Assembly: GCA_018432315.1 (NCBI GenBank)
Contig: JAHDLB010000021.1
Coordinates: 62,001-126,000, forward strand
Direction: 5' to 3'
Source of the DNA: Anaerolineae bacterium
Lineage (GTDB): Bacteria; Chloroflexota; Anaerolineae; Aggregatilineales; Aggregatilineaceae
DNA length: 64,000 nucleotides
Shown: positions 31,820 through 40,152 of the stretch, piece after piece
Numbering within the stretch: the stretch's first letter is position 1
How the letters are laid out: the number at the start of each line of letters is the position of its first letter
Position numbers and translations under genes: made by a program
The notes under the pieces: model-generated
Database searches by the model: none
What the model was told of the DNA's origin: nothing
What the model saw: the letters and a program-made list of their open reading frames with translations, nothing else

Positions 31820-33931
31820 ATGATCGCTGAGATCGGCATCATCGCAACTGGCCTGGCGTTTGTGGCGGCAGTGTACGCGATCGTCGCGGCGCTGGTGGGC
31901 ATGACGACCCGCCGCGACGCGCTGGTGACGAGCGCCCGCAACGCTGCCATTGCCACTTTCCCCCTGCTGACCGTGTCGTGCGGGCTGTTGGTCTACGCCA
32001 TGCTCGACCACGACTACAGCATCGCCTACGTCTGGCAGACCACCGACAACAACACGCCCGCCTTCTACCTGGTTACCGGGCTGTGGGGCAGCCAGGCCGG
32101 GTCGCTGTTGTTCTGGTCGTGGCTGATGAGCGGCTTCGCGGCTGCCGCGCTGCTGCTCAACTGGCGGACCGAGCGCCGCCTGATGCCCTACGTCATCGCC
32201 GTGACGATGGCGACGCTCGGCTTTTTCCTGATCCTGAATAATTTCATCGAGAACCCGTTCGAGCGTTATTGGGTCACGCCGGAGACGGGGCGCATCCAGC
32301 CCGCGCTGTTCGCCCCGGCAGGGGGCGAGGTGTTCCACCCGGCGGACGGCAACGGCCTGAACCCGCTGCTGCGCCACCTGGGCATGGTGATCCACCCGCC
32401 GATGCTGTACCTGGGCTTCGTCGGCTTCACCATCCCGTTCGCGTTTGCCTTTGCGGCGCTGGCAACCGGGCAGCTTGGCTCCGGCTGGCTGCACGCCACG
32501 CGCCGGTGGGCGCTGGTCGCGTGGCTGTTCCTCAGCCTGGGGCTGCTGCTCGGCGGGCGCTGGGCGTACGACGTGCTCGGCTGGGGCGGCTATTGGGGCT
32601 GGGACCCGGTCGAGAACGCGGCACTGCTGCCCTGGCTGACCGGCACGGCTTTCCTACACAGCGCCGTCGTGCAAGAAAAGCGCGGCATGCTCAAGTTCTG
32701 GAACATGCTGCTGATCATCATGACCTTCCTGCTGGTCGTGCTGGGCACCTTTGCCACACGCAGCGGAGTCGTCAGCAGCGTGCACAGCTTCGCCGAATCC
32801 GAGATCGGGCGCCCGATGTTCGCGTTCCTCGGCCTCTCGATGCTGGCGAGCATCGCCCTGCTGGCCTGGCGCCAGGAGCGCGGCGACCTGCGCGGCGCGG
32901 ATGAGCTGGACTCGGTCTTCAGCCGCGAGAGCTTCTTCCTGCTCAACAACTGGATGTTCCTGGGCCTGACGGTCGTTGTGCTGTGGGGCTCGTGGGCCGA
33001 AGCGATCACCACGATCCTGGTCGACCTGGGCCTGCGCGACACGATCATCAACCTGGGGCCGGACTACTACCCGCCGGTCGTGCGCCCGTTCCTGATCGGG
33101 ATCTTCATCCTGATGGGCATCGCGCCGCTGGCCGCGTGGCGCCGCTCGACCGCCGAGCGCCTGGGCCGCGCCCTGATCGTGCCCACCGCGCTGGCTGTCG
33201 CGCTGATGGCCTACCTCGTCGCGACCGGCACCGACAGCCCGTGGGCGCTGTTGGGCTATGGGCTGGTCACTTTTGCCGGCCTCGCTACCCTGGCCGAGAT
33301 CTGGAAAGGCATGGCGGCCCGGCACCGGCGCGGCGAGAATTACCTCGCGGCGCTGCTGGCGCTCGTCCGGCGCGACCGGCGGCGTTATGGCGGCTACTTC
33401 ATTCACCTGGGCATGGTCGTCATGGGCATCGGCGTGATCGGCAGCTCCGGCTTCCAGAAGACGACGATGCAGACGCTCAACGTGGGCGACCGCCTGACGT
33501 TGGGCCACTACGAGCTTCAGCATAACGGGCTGTACGAAGCTCAGGCCGAAGATGGCCGCACCATGATCGTGGCGCGGACGGCGGTCTACAGGGATGGCGA
33601 GCTGGTCGCCAACGTGCGCCCGCGGCGCGACATCTTCATGACGACCGATCCCGCGACGGGCATGCCCACGCCGGGCACCAATATGAGCATTCCCGGCAAC
33701 TACAGCACCGTTGCTGAGGACTTCTACGCGATTATCACGCACTGGAACGGCAACACGGTCACCTTCCGCGCCTACCTGAATCCGCTGATCAGTTTCGTGT
33801 GGATGGGGGGCTTCGTCCTGATCATCGGGACGATGGTCGCGCTGTGGCCGTCGCGCCAGCCGGACGCGGTTACGCGCAAGCTGGCGGTGCCGTCCGGGCA
33901 TGCCGGCGCGCGCGCCGGGGGAGGGGACTAG
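31820..33931 (+). CDS. ccmF: Heme lyase subunit CcmF
   Basis: A 703-residue integral membrane protein with about 14 helices. It carries the tryptophan-rich WWD heme-binding signature (WGGYWGWDPVENAALLPWL), the preceding HPPMLYLGFVGF loop with a conserved His, and further conserved segments such as TRSGVVSSVHSF. CcmF with CcmH attaches heme to CXXCH motifs of apocytochromes outside the membrane (system I). The start MIAEIG follows CAGGAGA at the end of a structured leader. Stop TAG and the ATG of ccmH are adjacent, so they are translated as a unit. Confidence 0.96.
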   Translation: MIAEIGIIATGLAFVAAVYAIVAALVGMTTRRDALVTSARNAAIATFPLLTVSCGLLVYAMLDHDYSIAYVWQTTDNNTPAFYLVTGLWGSQAGSLLFWSWLMSGFAAAALLLNWRTERRLMPYVIAVTMATLGFFLILNNFIENPFERYWVTPETGRIQPALFAPAGGEVFHPADGNGLNPLLRHLGMVIHPPMLYLGFVGFTIPFAFAFAALATGQLGSGWLHATRRWALVAWLFLSLGLLLGGRWAYDVLGWGGYWGWDPVENAALLPWLTGTAFLHSAVVQEKRGMLKFWNMLLIIMTFLLVVLGTFATRSGVVSSVHSFAESEIGRPMFAFLGLSMLASIALLAWRQERGDLRGADELDSVFSRESFFLLNNWMFLGLTVVVLWGSWAEAITTILVDLGLRDTIINLGPDYYPPVVRPFLIGIFILMGIAPLAAWRRSTAERLGRALIVPTALAVALMAYLVATGTDSPWALLGYGLVTFAGLATLAEIWKGMAARHRRGENYLAALLALVRRDRRRYGGYFIHLGMVVMGIGVIGSSGFQKTTMQTLNVGDRLTLGHYELQHNGLYEAQAEDGRTMIVARTAVYRDGELVANVRPRRDIFMTTDPATGMPTPGTNMSIPGNYSTVAEDFYAIITHWNGNTVTFRAYLNPLISFVWMGGFVLIIGTMVALWPSRQPDAVTRKLAVPSGHAGARAGGGD

Positions 33932-34492
33932 ATGCTGCGACAGACAAGCCTGCAAACGGCGCTGCTGGCCGGGATGGCCGTGCTGCTGGCGCTGCTGGCG
34001 CCGCTGGCGGTCGAGGTCGCGCCGGTGCGCGCCCAGGGCGGCGAGTTCGATCTGCCGCCCGGCGTCACCTGGGACGAGGTGAACTCGATCGCCCGCCGGA
34101 TGTACTGCGACGTGTGCGAGGGCATCCCGCTGGACGAGTGCGAGAGCGTGGCCTGCCGCCGCTGGCGCGAGGAGATCGCGCGGTTGTTGGGCGAGGGCTG
34201 GACCCGCGATGAGATCATGGATCACTTTGTCGAGCGCTATGGCGCGGACGTGGCCGCGCTGCCGCGCAGCACTGCCGACCGGATTCTGGCGTTCGCCACC
34301 CCGGCGGCGATCGTGCTGATCATCGGCTTGATCGGCGCGCTGCAAGTCCGCCAGTTTCGCCGGCGCGGCCAGCAAACCGGGGAAGTCGTGCGCCGGTCGG
34401 GGAGCCGCTTGCAGGCGCGCCCCGTCCCGGACGACGTCGATCCCGCCTATCTGGAACGTTTGGAACGCGAGTTAGAGGGTCTTGAATCATGA
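33932..34492 (+). CDS. ccmH: Cytochrome c maturation thiol protein CcmH
   Basis: A 186-residue protein with an N-terminal export/anchor helix (residues 8-25), a CcmH helical domain and a C-terminal membrane helix (AAIVLIIGLIGALQV). The redox pair Cys59-Cys62 (RRMYCDVCEG) corresponds to the LRCxxC motif. Two additional cysteines follow at 70 and 75 (DECESVAC), which the usual family lacks. CcmH reduces or holds the apocytochrome CXXCH for heme ligation. It directly abuts ccmF and overlaps ccmG by 4 bp. Confidence 0.9.
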   Translation: MLRQTSLQTALLAGMAVLLALLAPLAVEVAPVRAQGGEFDLPPGVTWDEVNSIARRMYCDVCEGIPLDECESVACRRWREEIARLLGEGWTRDEIMDHFVERYGADVAALPRSTADRILAFATPAAIVLIIGLIGALQVRQFRRRGQQTGEVVRRSGSRLQARPVPDDVDPAYLERLERELEGLES

Positions 34493-35133
34493 GCGAGAAC
34501 GAGTTGACCAACAGCCCACCCCCACAGTCCGATCTGCCCGACTGGCTGGAACAGATGGCCGGGGGCCAGCCGCAGGAAGGGGACGAACCGGTCCAGCAGC
34601 GATTCTCGGCGTTCGGCGTCACGGCCATCCTGATCATCGTCGGCCTGCTCTTCGTCATCGGGTACGCGCTCTACCAGCGCAACCAGTCCACGCCGACCGA
34701 AGGCCCGGCGCCGGAATTCAGCGTGACGGTGTTCGATGCTGAGCAGTTGGAGCGCCAGGGCGAACGCTTGAATCTGGCCGACTTTCGGGGTAACGTCGTG
34801 GTGATCAATTTCTGGGCCAGCTACTGCCTGCCCTGCCGCGACGAGGCGCCCGTGTTCGAGCGCGTCTGGCGTGAGTACCGCGATCAAGGCGTGGTGTTCC
34901 TGGGCATCAACACCGACGATATCGAGCGCGACGCGATGGCCTATATGGCCGAGTTCGATATCACCTATCCCAACGCGCCGGATCAGGGAGGCCGCATCGA
35001 AGACCAGTATCGCATCACCGGCATTCCAGAGACGTTCGTGATCAACGCCGACGGTGAAATCACCTGGCATATCCCCGCTCCGGCCAGCGAGCGGGAACTG
35101 CGCGCCGAGATCGAGCGCGCCTTGCAGAGCTGA
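34489..35133 (+). CDS. ccmG: Membrane-anchored thioredoxin-like protein (CcmG/ResA type)
   Basis: A 214-residue thiol-disulphide protein. An acidic N-terminal tail (~40 residues) precedes one membrane helix (VTAILIIVGLLFVIGYALY) and an extracytoplasmic AhpC/TSA-type thioredoxin fold: VVINFWASYCLPCRDEAP with active-site Cys113 and Cys116, VFLGINTDD, and the cis-Pro loop GIPETFVI. CcmG/ResA keeps apocytochrome cysteines reduced. It begins in the ATGA overlap with ccmH, which fits cluster function. Confidence 0.92.
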   Translation: MSENELTNSPPPQSDLPDWLEQMAGGQPQEGDEPVQQRFSAFGVTAILIIVGLLFVIGYALYQRNQSTPTEGPAPEFSVTVFDAEQLERQGERLNLADFRGNVVVINFWASYCLPCRDEAPVFERVWREYRDQGVVFLGINTDDIERDAMAYMAEFDITYPNAPDQGGRIEDQYRITGIPETFVINADGEITWHIPAPASERELRAEIERALQS

Positions 35134-35158
35134 TGCGTACTCAAAGTGAAGTCTATCG

Positions 35159-35542
35159 ATGTCTGTAACGAGCCTGATCATCGCTGTCGTCCTGGTGGGA
35201 ACGGTCGTCTTCGCGACCCTGCTCCCCTTGCTCGAAAGCCGGCCCGCGCCCCAGAAACGCCGTTCGGGGCGCGGCACGCTGCACCAAAACCAGGTCATCG
35301 AAATTCTGTGGGATGAAAAAATGCGCGTCCTGCGGTCCATCCGCGACCTGGATTTCGACTACGATATGGACAAACTGCCCGATGCGACCTACCAGGCCCA
35401 GCGCCTGCACCTGATCCGGCTGGCCTGGGCGATCACCCAGCGCCTGGACGATCTGGAGGCCGAGGTGGCGGTGCAGGACGCCCGTATCGAGGAAGCCGTC
35501 GCCGCGTTTCGCCAATCGAGCGCGGCAGCCAAAGCGAAATGA
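35159..35542 (+). CDS. Small membrane protein with CcmI-like helical motif
   Basis: A 127-residue protein: one N-terminal membrane helix (SLIIAVVLVGTVVFATLLPLL), a basic patch, then a helical region VLRSIRDLDFDYDMDKLPDATYQAQRL and a further amphipathic helix. The middle motif resembles the stretch of CcmI proteins (L.EL..D...GK....Y), and a related motif ends the neighbouring cytochrome lipoprotein. Its place between ccmG and the cytochrome gene supports a role in apocytochrome handling, as for CcmI. It lacks the TPR part of classical CcmI. Assignment is tentative. Confidence 0.65.
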   Translation: MSVTSLIIAVVLVGTVVFATLLPLLESRPAPQKRRSGRGTLHQNQVIEILWDEKMRVLRSIRDLDFDYDMDKLPDATYQAQRLHLIRLAWAITQRLDDLEAEVAVQDARIEEAVAAFRQSSAAAKAK

Positions 35543-35578
35543 CGCTGATTCAACACTGGGATAACCGGATTGCCATCT

Positions 35579-37441
35579 ATGTCTGATTCGACTGTTCATC
35601 GGTATTGGTTTGTCGTCGCCCTTGTGCTGGCCCTGGCGCTGAGCGCGTGCGGCGTGAATATGTCCGGCGAGCCGAAAGTCATCGACGAGATCGAGATTCT
35701 GCCGCAGCCCACCCAGCCGCCCACGCAAACGCCCGCGCCCACCGCTGAGGACGCCGCGGCTGAGGAGGAGGCCACCGCGCCCGCCGACGAGCCCGCGGAT
35801 TCCACGCCGGAAGCGCCGGCAGCGGCAGGGGATTCGCTCGCTAACCTGGACGCCGCCGACTTCGACCAGGGGTTCCAGGTTTACCTGGCCGAGTGCGCCT
35901 CATGCCACGGCGCCCAGGACGGCGTCGGGCCGCCGCTGGCGGGCATGGCCGAACGGGCCGCCGAGCGCGTCGAGGGCCAGTCTGCGGCGGATTACCTGTA
36001 CCAGTCCATCGTCGACCCGGCGGCCTACGTCGTCGAGGGCTACCAGAACATCATGCCCGGCGGCTATGCCGACCAGCTCAGCGAGCAGGAACTCAACAGC
36101 CTGGTGAAGTTCATGCTGGAATTCACCCCCGAGTCGATGATGGCCGGGACGGGCGCGAACCAGGCCAGTGTCCCGCCCGCTGACGACGCGTCGGAAACCA
36201 CCGGGGACGCCGCGCCGGAAGAGACGCTCACCGTCCGCGGGCGGCTGGTGCAGGGTACGATTGGCGGCGACCCGCTGCCCGGCGATCTGCCGCTCGACCT
36301 GTACGTGCTGGACTCGCACGGCGAGCTGGTCGACATCTACGAGACGACCTCGACGGACGATCACACGTTCGAGTTCACCGATGTGGCGCGCGGGCGCGGC
36401 TATATCTACCTCGTCCAGACAGACTATGCCGACGTTCCCCAGGGCGCGCAGATTCCGTCCATCCAGGGCAACGAGCAGGCGCTCGAAACCGAGATCATCC
36501 TCTACGAACGCACGACCGACCGGTCGTCGGTGGCGGTGCGCTGGGCGCAGATGCTGATCAACTTCGCGCCGATCGAGGAGTTCGGCCTGGAAGTGTGGCT
36601 GCGGCTGGAGCTGGCGAACACCGGCGACGAAATCGTCGCCACCGACGAGGTCGCGGCCAACAACTGGCCGGTGTCGGTCGAGATCGAGCTGCCGGTGGGC
36701 GCGTTCGGCATCCAGCCCATGCAGACCGAAGGCAGCCAGCGGTACGAAGTGATCGTCGAGGAGGGCGTGCCCATCGTCAAGGATACGTGGCCGCTGCGCC
36801 CCGGGCAGACCCACTCGATCACCGTGGCGTATTACCTGCCGTACAGCGACGGCGCCGTGCTGGAGCAGGGATTCGGTTACCCGGTGCTCGATGCGACGGT
36901 GCTGGTGCCCAACGATACGGTCACCTTCGCCAGCGACCAGCTCGACACCGAGGGCGACTGGCGCTACCGCGTGATGGCGGGCGGCGCGCGCGTCAGCGAG
37001 CTGGCGCCGGGCGAGGAAATCGATCCGGAGCGCGATTTTTCGCTGGTGAGAGCGCACGACCTGCTCCAGCCGCTGCGCGCCGACGATCACCTGGTCTTCG
37101 AGCTGATCGGCACGCCCACCCGCACGCTCGACGTGATGACGGCGGATAGCTCGTCCGGCGGCTCCGATACGGACCCGTTGCCTTACATCCTGGCCGGGGC
37201 GGGGCTGGCGGTGATCGCCCTGGCGGGCGTGTTGTGGTGGCGCCAGCGCGGCGCGCCGGAGGCGCCGGTCGATACGTGGCAGCCGCCCGACGCGTCGGCG
37301 GGCAAAGAGGCGATCCTGAAGACGATCGCGGACCTGGACAACGCCTACGAGGCCGGGTTCATGGACGAGGAAACCTACCTGCGGCGGCGGGCGCTGCTCA
37401 AGGAACGCCTGATCCCGCTGATGGACGACGACGAATCCTAG
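35579..37441 (+). CDS. Composite cytochrome c lipoprotein with C-terminal membrane helix
   Basis: A 620-residue extracytoplasmic protein. The lipobox LALSAC gives lipid-attached Cys24. An acidic Pro/Thr/Glu linker follows, then a class I cytochrome c domain with the heme motif CASCH (Cys106, Cys109, His110) and a probable Met ligand in QNIMPGGYAD. Next come a carboxypeptidase-regulatory-like beta domain (~210-320) and a further beta domain (~320-525), then a membrane helix (LPYILAGAGLAVIALAGVLWW). A cytosolic helical tail (ILKTIADLDNAYEAGFMDEE) resembles the CcmI-like motif of the preceding gene. It is probably a substrate or dedicated partner of the ccm system encoded around it. The ATG at 35579 is preferred over TTG 35570. 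Function unknown. Confidence 0.8.
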   Translation: MSDSTVHRYWFVVALVLALALSACGVNMSGEPKVIDEIEILPQPTQPPTQTPAPTAEDAAAEEEATAPADEPADSTPEAPAAAGDSLANLDAADFDQGFQVYLAECASCHGAQDGVGPPLAGMAERAAERVEGQSAADYLYQSIVDPAAYVVEGYQNIMPGGYADQLSEQELNSLVKFMLEFTPESMMAGTGANQASVPPADDASETTGDAAPEETLTVRGRLVQGTIGGDPLPGDLPLDLYVLDSHGELVDIYETTSTDDHTFEFTDVARGRGYIYLVQTDYADVPQGAQIPSIQGNEQALETEIILYERTTDRSSVAVRWAQMLINFAPIEEFGLEVWLRLELANTGDEIVATDEVAANNWPVSVEIELPVGAFGIQPMQTEGSQRYEVIVEEGVPIVKDTWPLRPGQTHSITVAYYLPYSDGAVLEQGFGYPVLDATVLVPNDTVTFASDQLDTEGDWRYRVMAGGARVSELAPGEEIDPERDFSLVRAHDLLQPLRADDHLVFELIGTPTRTLDVMTADSSSGGSDTDPLPYILAGAGLAVIALAGVLWWRQRGAPEAPVDTWQPPDASAGKEAILKTIADLDNAYEAGFMDEETYLRRRALLKERLIPLMDDDES

Positions 37442-37493
37442 CGCCTGTTGGCGGGCTGCGCGTTCGGCGGCCTGCCAGAGCTGCGACACGACG

Positions 37494-38210
37494 ATGATCG
37501 AAATTCGCAAACTGACCAAGACCTTTGGCCTGAACCCCGTCCTGCGCGGGCTGGACCTGGACGTCGAGCGCGGCCAGTTCCTGGCGCTGCTGGGCCCCAA
37601 CGGCTCCGGCAAGACGACGCTGCTGCGCATCCTGGCGGCGCTGTCGCGGCCCACCGGCGGTACGGTCCGCATCGGCGGCTGGGACCTGCCCGCCGAGGCC
37701 GACTTCGTGCGGGCGCAGTTGGGCGTGGTGAGCCACCTGCCGCTGTTGTACGACACGCTCACCGCCGAGGAAAACCTGCTGCTCTTCGCGCGGCTGTACG
37801 ACCTGCCCGCCGAGGAGCGCCGCCCGCGCGTGGATGCGGTCCTGGAGCGCGTCGGGTTGAAGCGGCGGGCGCGCGACGTGGTGCGGACCTTCAGCCGGGG
37901 GATGCAGCAGCGGCTGGCGATCGCGCGCGCCATCCTGCACGACCCGGCGATTCTGCTGCTCGACGAGCCGTATACCGGCCTGGACCAGGATGCTGCCGCG
38001 CTGCTCGACACGCTGCTGCGCGAGGTGGCGGTCGGCGGGCGCACGGTGGTCATGACGACTCATGACCTGCGCCGGGGCCATGCCCTCGCCGACCGGATCG
38101 CGATCCTGAGCCGGGGCAAGATCGCGCTGGACAGCCCGTGCGCGGATATCGATCCCGACGCGCTGCCCGCGCTGTATTCCGACGTGACAGGAGCCGCCAC
38201 TACACGATGA
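37494..38210 (+). CDS. ccmA: Heme-exporter ATPase CcmA
   Basis: A 238-residue ABC ATPase with Walker A (GPNGSGKTT), Q-loop (VVSHLPLLYD region), signature TFSRGMQQRLAIARA, Walker B LLLDEPYTGLD and the H-loop His in MTTHD. With CcmB and CcmC it drives transfer of heme to the extracytoplasmic chaperone in system I maturation. It starts 52 bp after the cytochrome lipoprotein and overlaps ccmB by 4 bp (ATGA), indicating coupling. Confidence 0.92.
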   Translation: MIEIRKLTKTFGLNPVLRGLDLDVERGQFLALLGPNGSGKTTLLRILAALSRPTGGTVRIGGWDLPAEADFVRAQLGVVSHLPLLYDTLTAEENLLLFARLYDLPAEERRPRVDAVLERVGLKRRARDVVRTFSRGMQQRLAIARAILHDPAILLLDEPYTGLDQDAAALLDTLLREVAVGGRTVVMTTHDLRRGHALADRIAILSRGKIALDSPCADIDPDALPALYSDVTGAATTR

Positions 38211-38956
38211 GCGCCGAACCAACCGCCACCTCCGAAAAGACTCAGGCTGCGGCCCCCGCGCGCGCCGCCCGGCAGCGCCCCGTGACGCGCTACTGGCAGG
38301 CGGTGGGCGCGATCGCGTGGAAGGACCTGCGCGCCGAGATTCGCAGCCGCGAGCTGATCAACTCGATGGTCCTGTTCACGCTGATGACGGTCATGGTCTT
38401 CAGCCTGGCGCTGGAGCTGGACTCCGACGCCCGCCAGAACGTCGTGGCCGGGGTGCTGTGGGTGACGGTCGTCTTCGCCGGGATGCTGGGCTTCAGCCGC
38501 AGCCTCGCCGCCGAGCACGATCGCGGCAGCCTGGACGCGCTGCTGCTGGCGCCCATCGACCGCAGCGCCCTGTTCTTCGGCAAGATGATCGGCAACCTGT
38601 TGTTCGTGCTGGTGATCAGCTTCGTGCTGATGCTGCTGCTCACGGTGATGTTCAACATCAGCCTGATCGAGCCGCTGCTGGTCGTGATGCTGCTGTTGGG
38701 GAGCGTCGGTTTCACGACCATCGGCACGCTGATCGCCAGCATGAGCGTGCACGCCCGCGCGCGCGAGACGCTGCTGCCGATCCTGCTGCTGCCGGTGTCG
38801 CTGCCGCTGCTGATCAGCGCCGTGCGGGGCAGCGCGGCCATCCTCAACGAGATGCCGTCCGAGGACTGGCTGCCGTGGATTCAACTGCTGGCCGTGGCCG
38901 ACGTGATCTTCCTGGCGGCGGCTTACAGCCTGTTCGGTTTCATCGTCGAAGAGTGA
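38207..38956 (+). CDS. ccmB: Heme-exporter membrane subunit CcmB
   Basis: A 249-residue membrane protein with six predicted helices. The CcmB signatures are AIAWKDLRAEIRSRELINSM in the N-terminal cytoplasmic segment, SLAAEHDRGSLDALLLAP and GFTTIGTLIASM. It forms the channel partner of CcmA. It starts in the ATGA overlap with ccmA. An extra ~35-residue Ala/Arg-rich N-terminal tail precedes the conserved part. Confidence 0.92.
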   Translation: MSAEPTATSEKTQAAAPARAARQRPVTRYWQAVGAIAWKDLRAEIRSRELINSMVLFTLMTVMVFSLALELDSDARQNVVAGVLWVTVVFAGMLGFSRSLAAEHDRGSLDALLLAPIDRSALFFGKMIGNLLFVLVISFVLMLLLTVMFNISLIEPLLVVMLLLGSVGFTTIGTLIASMSVHARARETLLPILLLPVSLPLLISAVRGSAAILNEMPSEDWLPWIQLLAVADVIFLAAAYSLFGFIVEE

Positions 38957-38983
38957 TCATCTGGAATAAACACGGCTTACGTA

Positions 38984-38989
38984 TACAAT
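38984..38989 (+). promoter_or_regulatory. Possible internal -10 element before ccmC
   Basis: TACAAT in the 123-bp gap between ccmB and ccmC, with CTGGAA 17 bp upstream as a weak -35. It may allow separate expression of ccmC-ccmD. Confidence 0.3.
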
Positions 38990-39079
38990 ATTAGACGGCA
39001 CCATCCGGGCAGCGCGATCCGACCGCGCGTGACCATCGAGAGAGATCGTTCGCATCGTTTGACCGAGGAGCAGATCGTC

Positions 39080-39796
39080 ATGGCTTATCCTTCACAACGC
39101 ACGCGCCTCCTCCAGGGGCTGACCGTGGCGACGGTCGTTTTGTTCGCCATCGCCCTGTACCTGGCGCTGTTCTGGGTGGGCCCAGAACGCACGCAGGGCG
39201 AAGTTCAGCGTGTTTTCTACGTGCACCTGGGCTCGTTCCTGGGCGCCTTCCTCTCCTTCACGGCCACCGTCGTGGCGGGGATCGCCTACCTGCGCACGCG
39301 CCACCCCAAATGGGACACGCTCGGCCTTGCCAGCGTCGAGATCGGGCTGGGGCTGTCCGCGATCACGGTGATCACCGGCATGACCTGGGCCAAGCCGATC
39401 TGGAATACATGGTGGACGTGGGACCCGCGCCTGACCAGCGTGGCGATCATGTGGTTGGCCTACGCGGCCTATCTCATGCTGCGGTCGGGCATCGAGGACC
39501 CGGAGCGCCAGCGGCGGTTTGCCGCGGTGTACGGGATCATCGCCTTCGCCAGCGTGCTGTTCACGATCATCATCGTGCGCGTCCGGCCCGACACGATTCA
39601 CCCGGTCGTGGCCGGTCCCACCCAGGCCGACCCGACGGGCAGCTTTGACGTGACCGACCGCATTCGCGACACCCTGTTTTTCAACCTGTTCACCTTCGCC
39701 GTCATCACGGCTGTGTTGATCTGGCATCGCATCCGGCTCGAGAACCTGGTCCAGCGGGTGTCACGGCGCAAGATGGAACTGCTCGCGGAGCTGTAG
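39080..39796 (+). CDS. ccmC: Heme-handling protein CcmC
   Basis: A 238-residue membrane protein with six helices and the tryptophan-rich heme-binding loop WNTWWTWDPRLTS. Flanking histidines lie in FYVHLGSF and TIHPVVAGP. CcmC loads heme on the chaperone CcmE in classical system I. The start at 39080 (MAYPSQRT) has GAGGAG upstream; an in-frame GTG at 39029 is an alternative. ccmD follows after 17 bp. No ccmE gene is found in the cluster. Confidence 0.94.
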   Translation: MAYPSQRTRLLQGLTVATVVLFAIALYLALFWVGPERTQGEVQRVFYVHLGSFLGAFLSFTATVVAGIAYLRTRHPKWDTLGLASVEIGLGLSAITVITGMTWAKPIWNTWWTWDPRLTSVAIMWLAYAAYLMLRSGIEDPERQRRFAAVYGIIAFASVLFTIIIVRVRPDTIHPVVAGPTQADPTGSFDVTDRIRDTLFFNLFTFAVITAVLIWHRIRLENLVQRVSRRKMELLAEL

Positions 39797-39813
39797 TCAG
39801 TAAGGGAAATGTG

Positions 39814-40062
39814 ATGCCTGACAATATCGAATATATGTACATGGGCTACGCCGCCATGGCGATCATCATGCTGGCGATGATCGGCTGGATCTACTGGCGC
39901 TACCGGCTGGCCGCCCACGAGGAGCAGTTGGTGGACCAGTTCGAGGCCGAAGAACGCGCCGAGCGTGCCGCCGCCGGGCGGGCAGGGGCGCGCCCGGTCC
40001 CCGAGGCGGGCGCCGACGCGCCGGCAGTCGTGGCGAATTCGCCGCTCTCCGAAGAATCCTGA
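39814..40062 (+). CDS. ccmD: CcmD-like small membrane protein
   Basis: An 82-residue protein with a short extracytoplasmic N-terminus, a single membrane helix (YAAMAIIMLAMIGWIYWRY) and a charged cytoplasmic helix (EEQLVDQFEAEERAERAAAG), the layout of CcmD. CcmD assists release of holo-CcmE from CcmABC. Position immediately after ccmC supports the assignment, since the sequence alone is poorly conserved. It is longer than most CcmD proteins by an Ala/Pro tail. ATG 39814 or the preceding GTG 39811 may be used. Confidence 0.75.
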   Translation: MPDNIEYMYMGYAAMAIIMLAMIGWIYWRYRLAAHEEQLVDQFEAEERAERAAAGRAGARPVPEAGADAPAVVANSPLSEES

Positions 40063-40081
40063 GCGGCGCTGAGATAATTGT

Positions 40082-40102
40082 AGGGGCGCAGCGCGCGCCC
40101 CT
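40082..40102. terminator. GC-rich hairpin between convergent genes
   Basis: AGGGGCGC and GCGCCCCT pair around a 5-nt loop, 20 bp after ccmD and 50 bp from the convergent nuclease stop. T tracts are poor on both sides, so termination would be weak. Confidence 0.4.
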
Positions 40103-40152
40103 GTTCGGGACTGCGTGAGGGCCGGTGTGCGCCTCGGGGACCGGGCGCGCCG

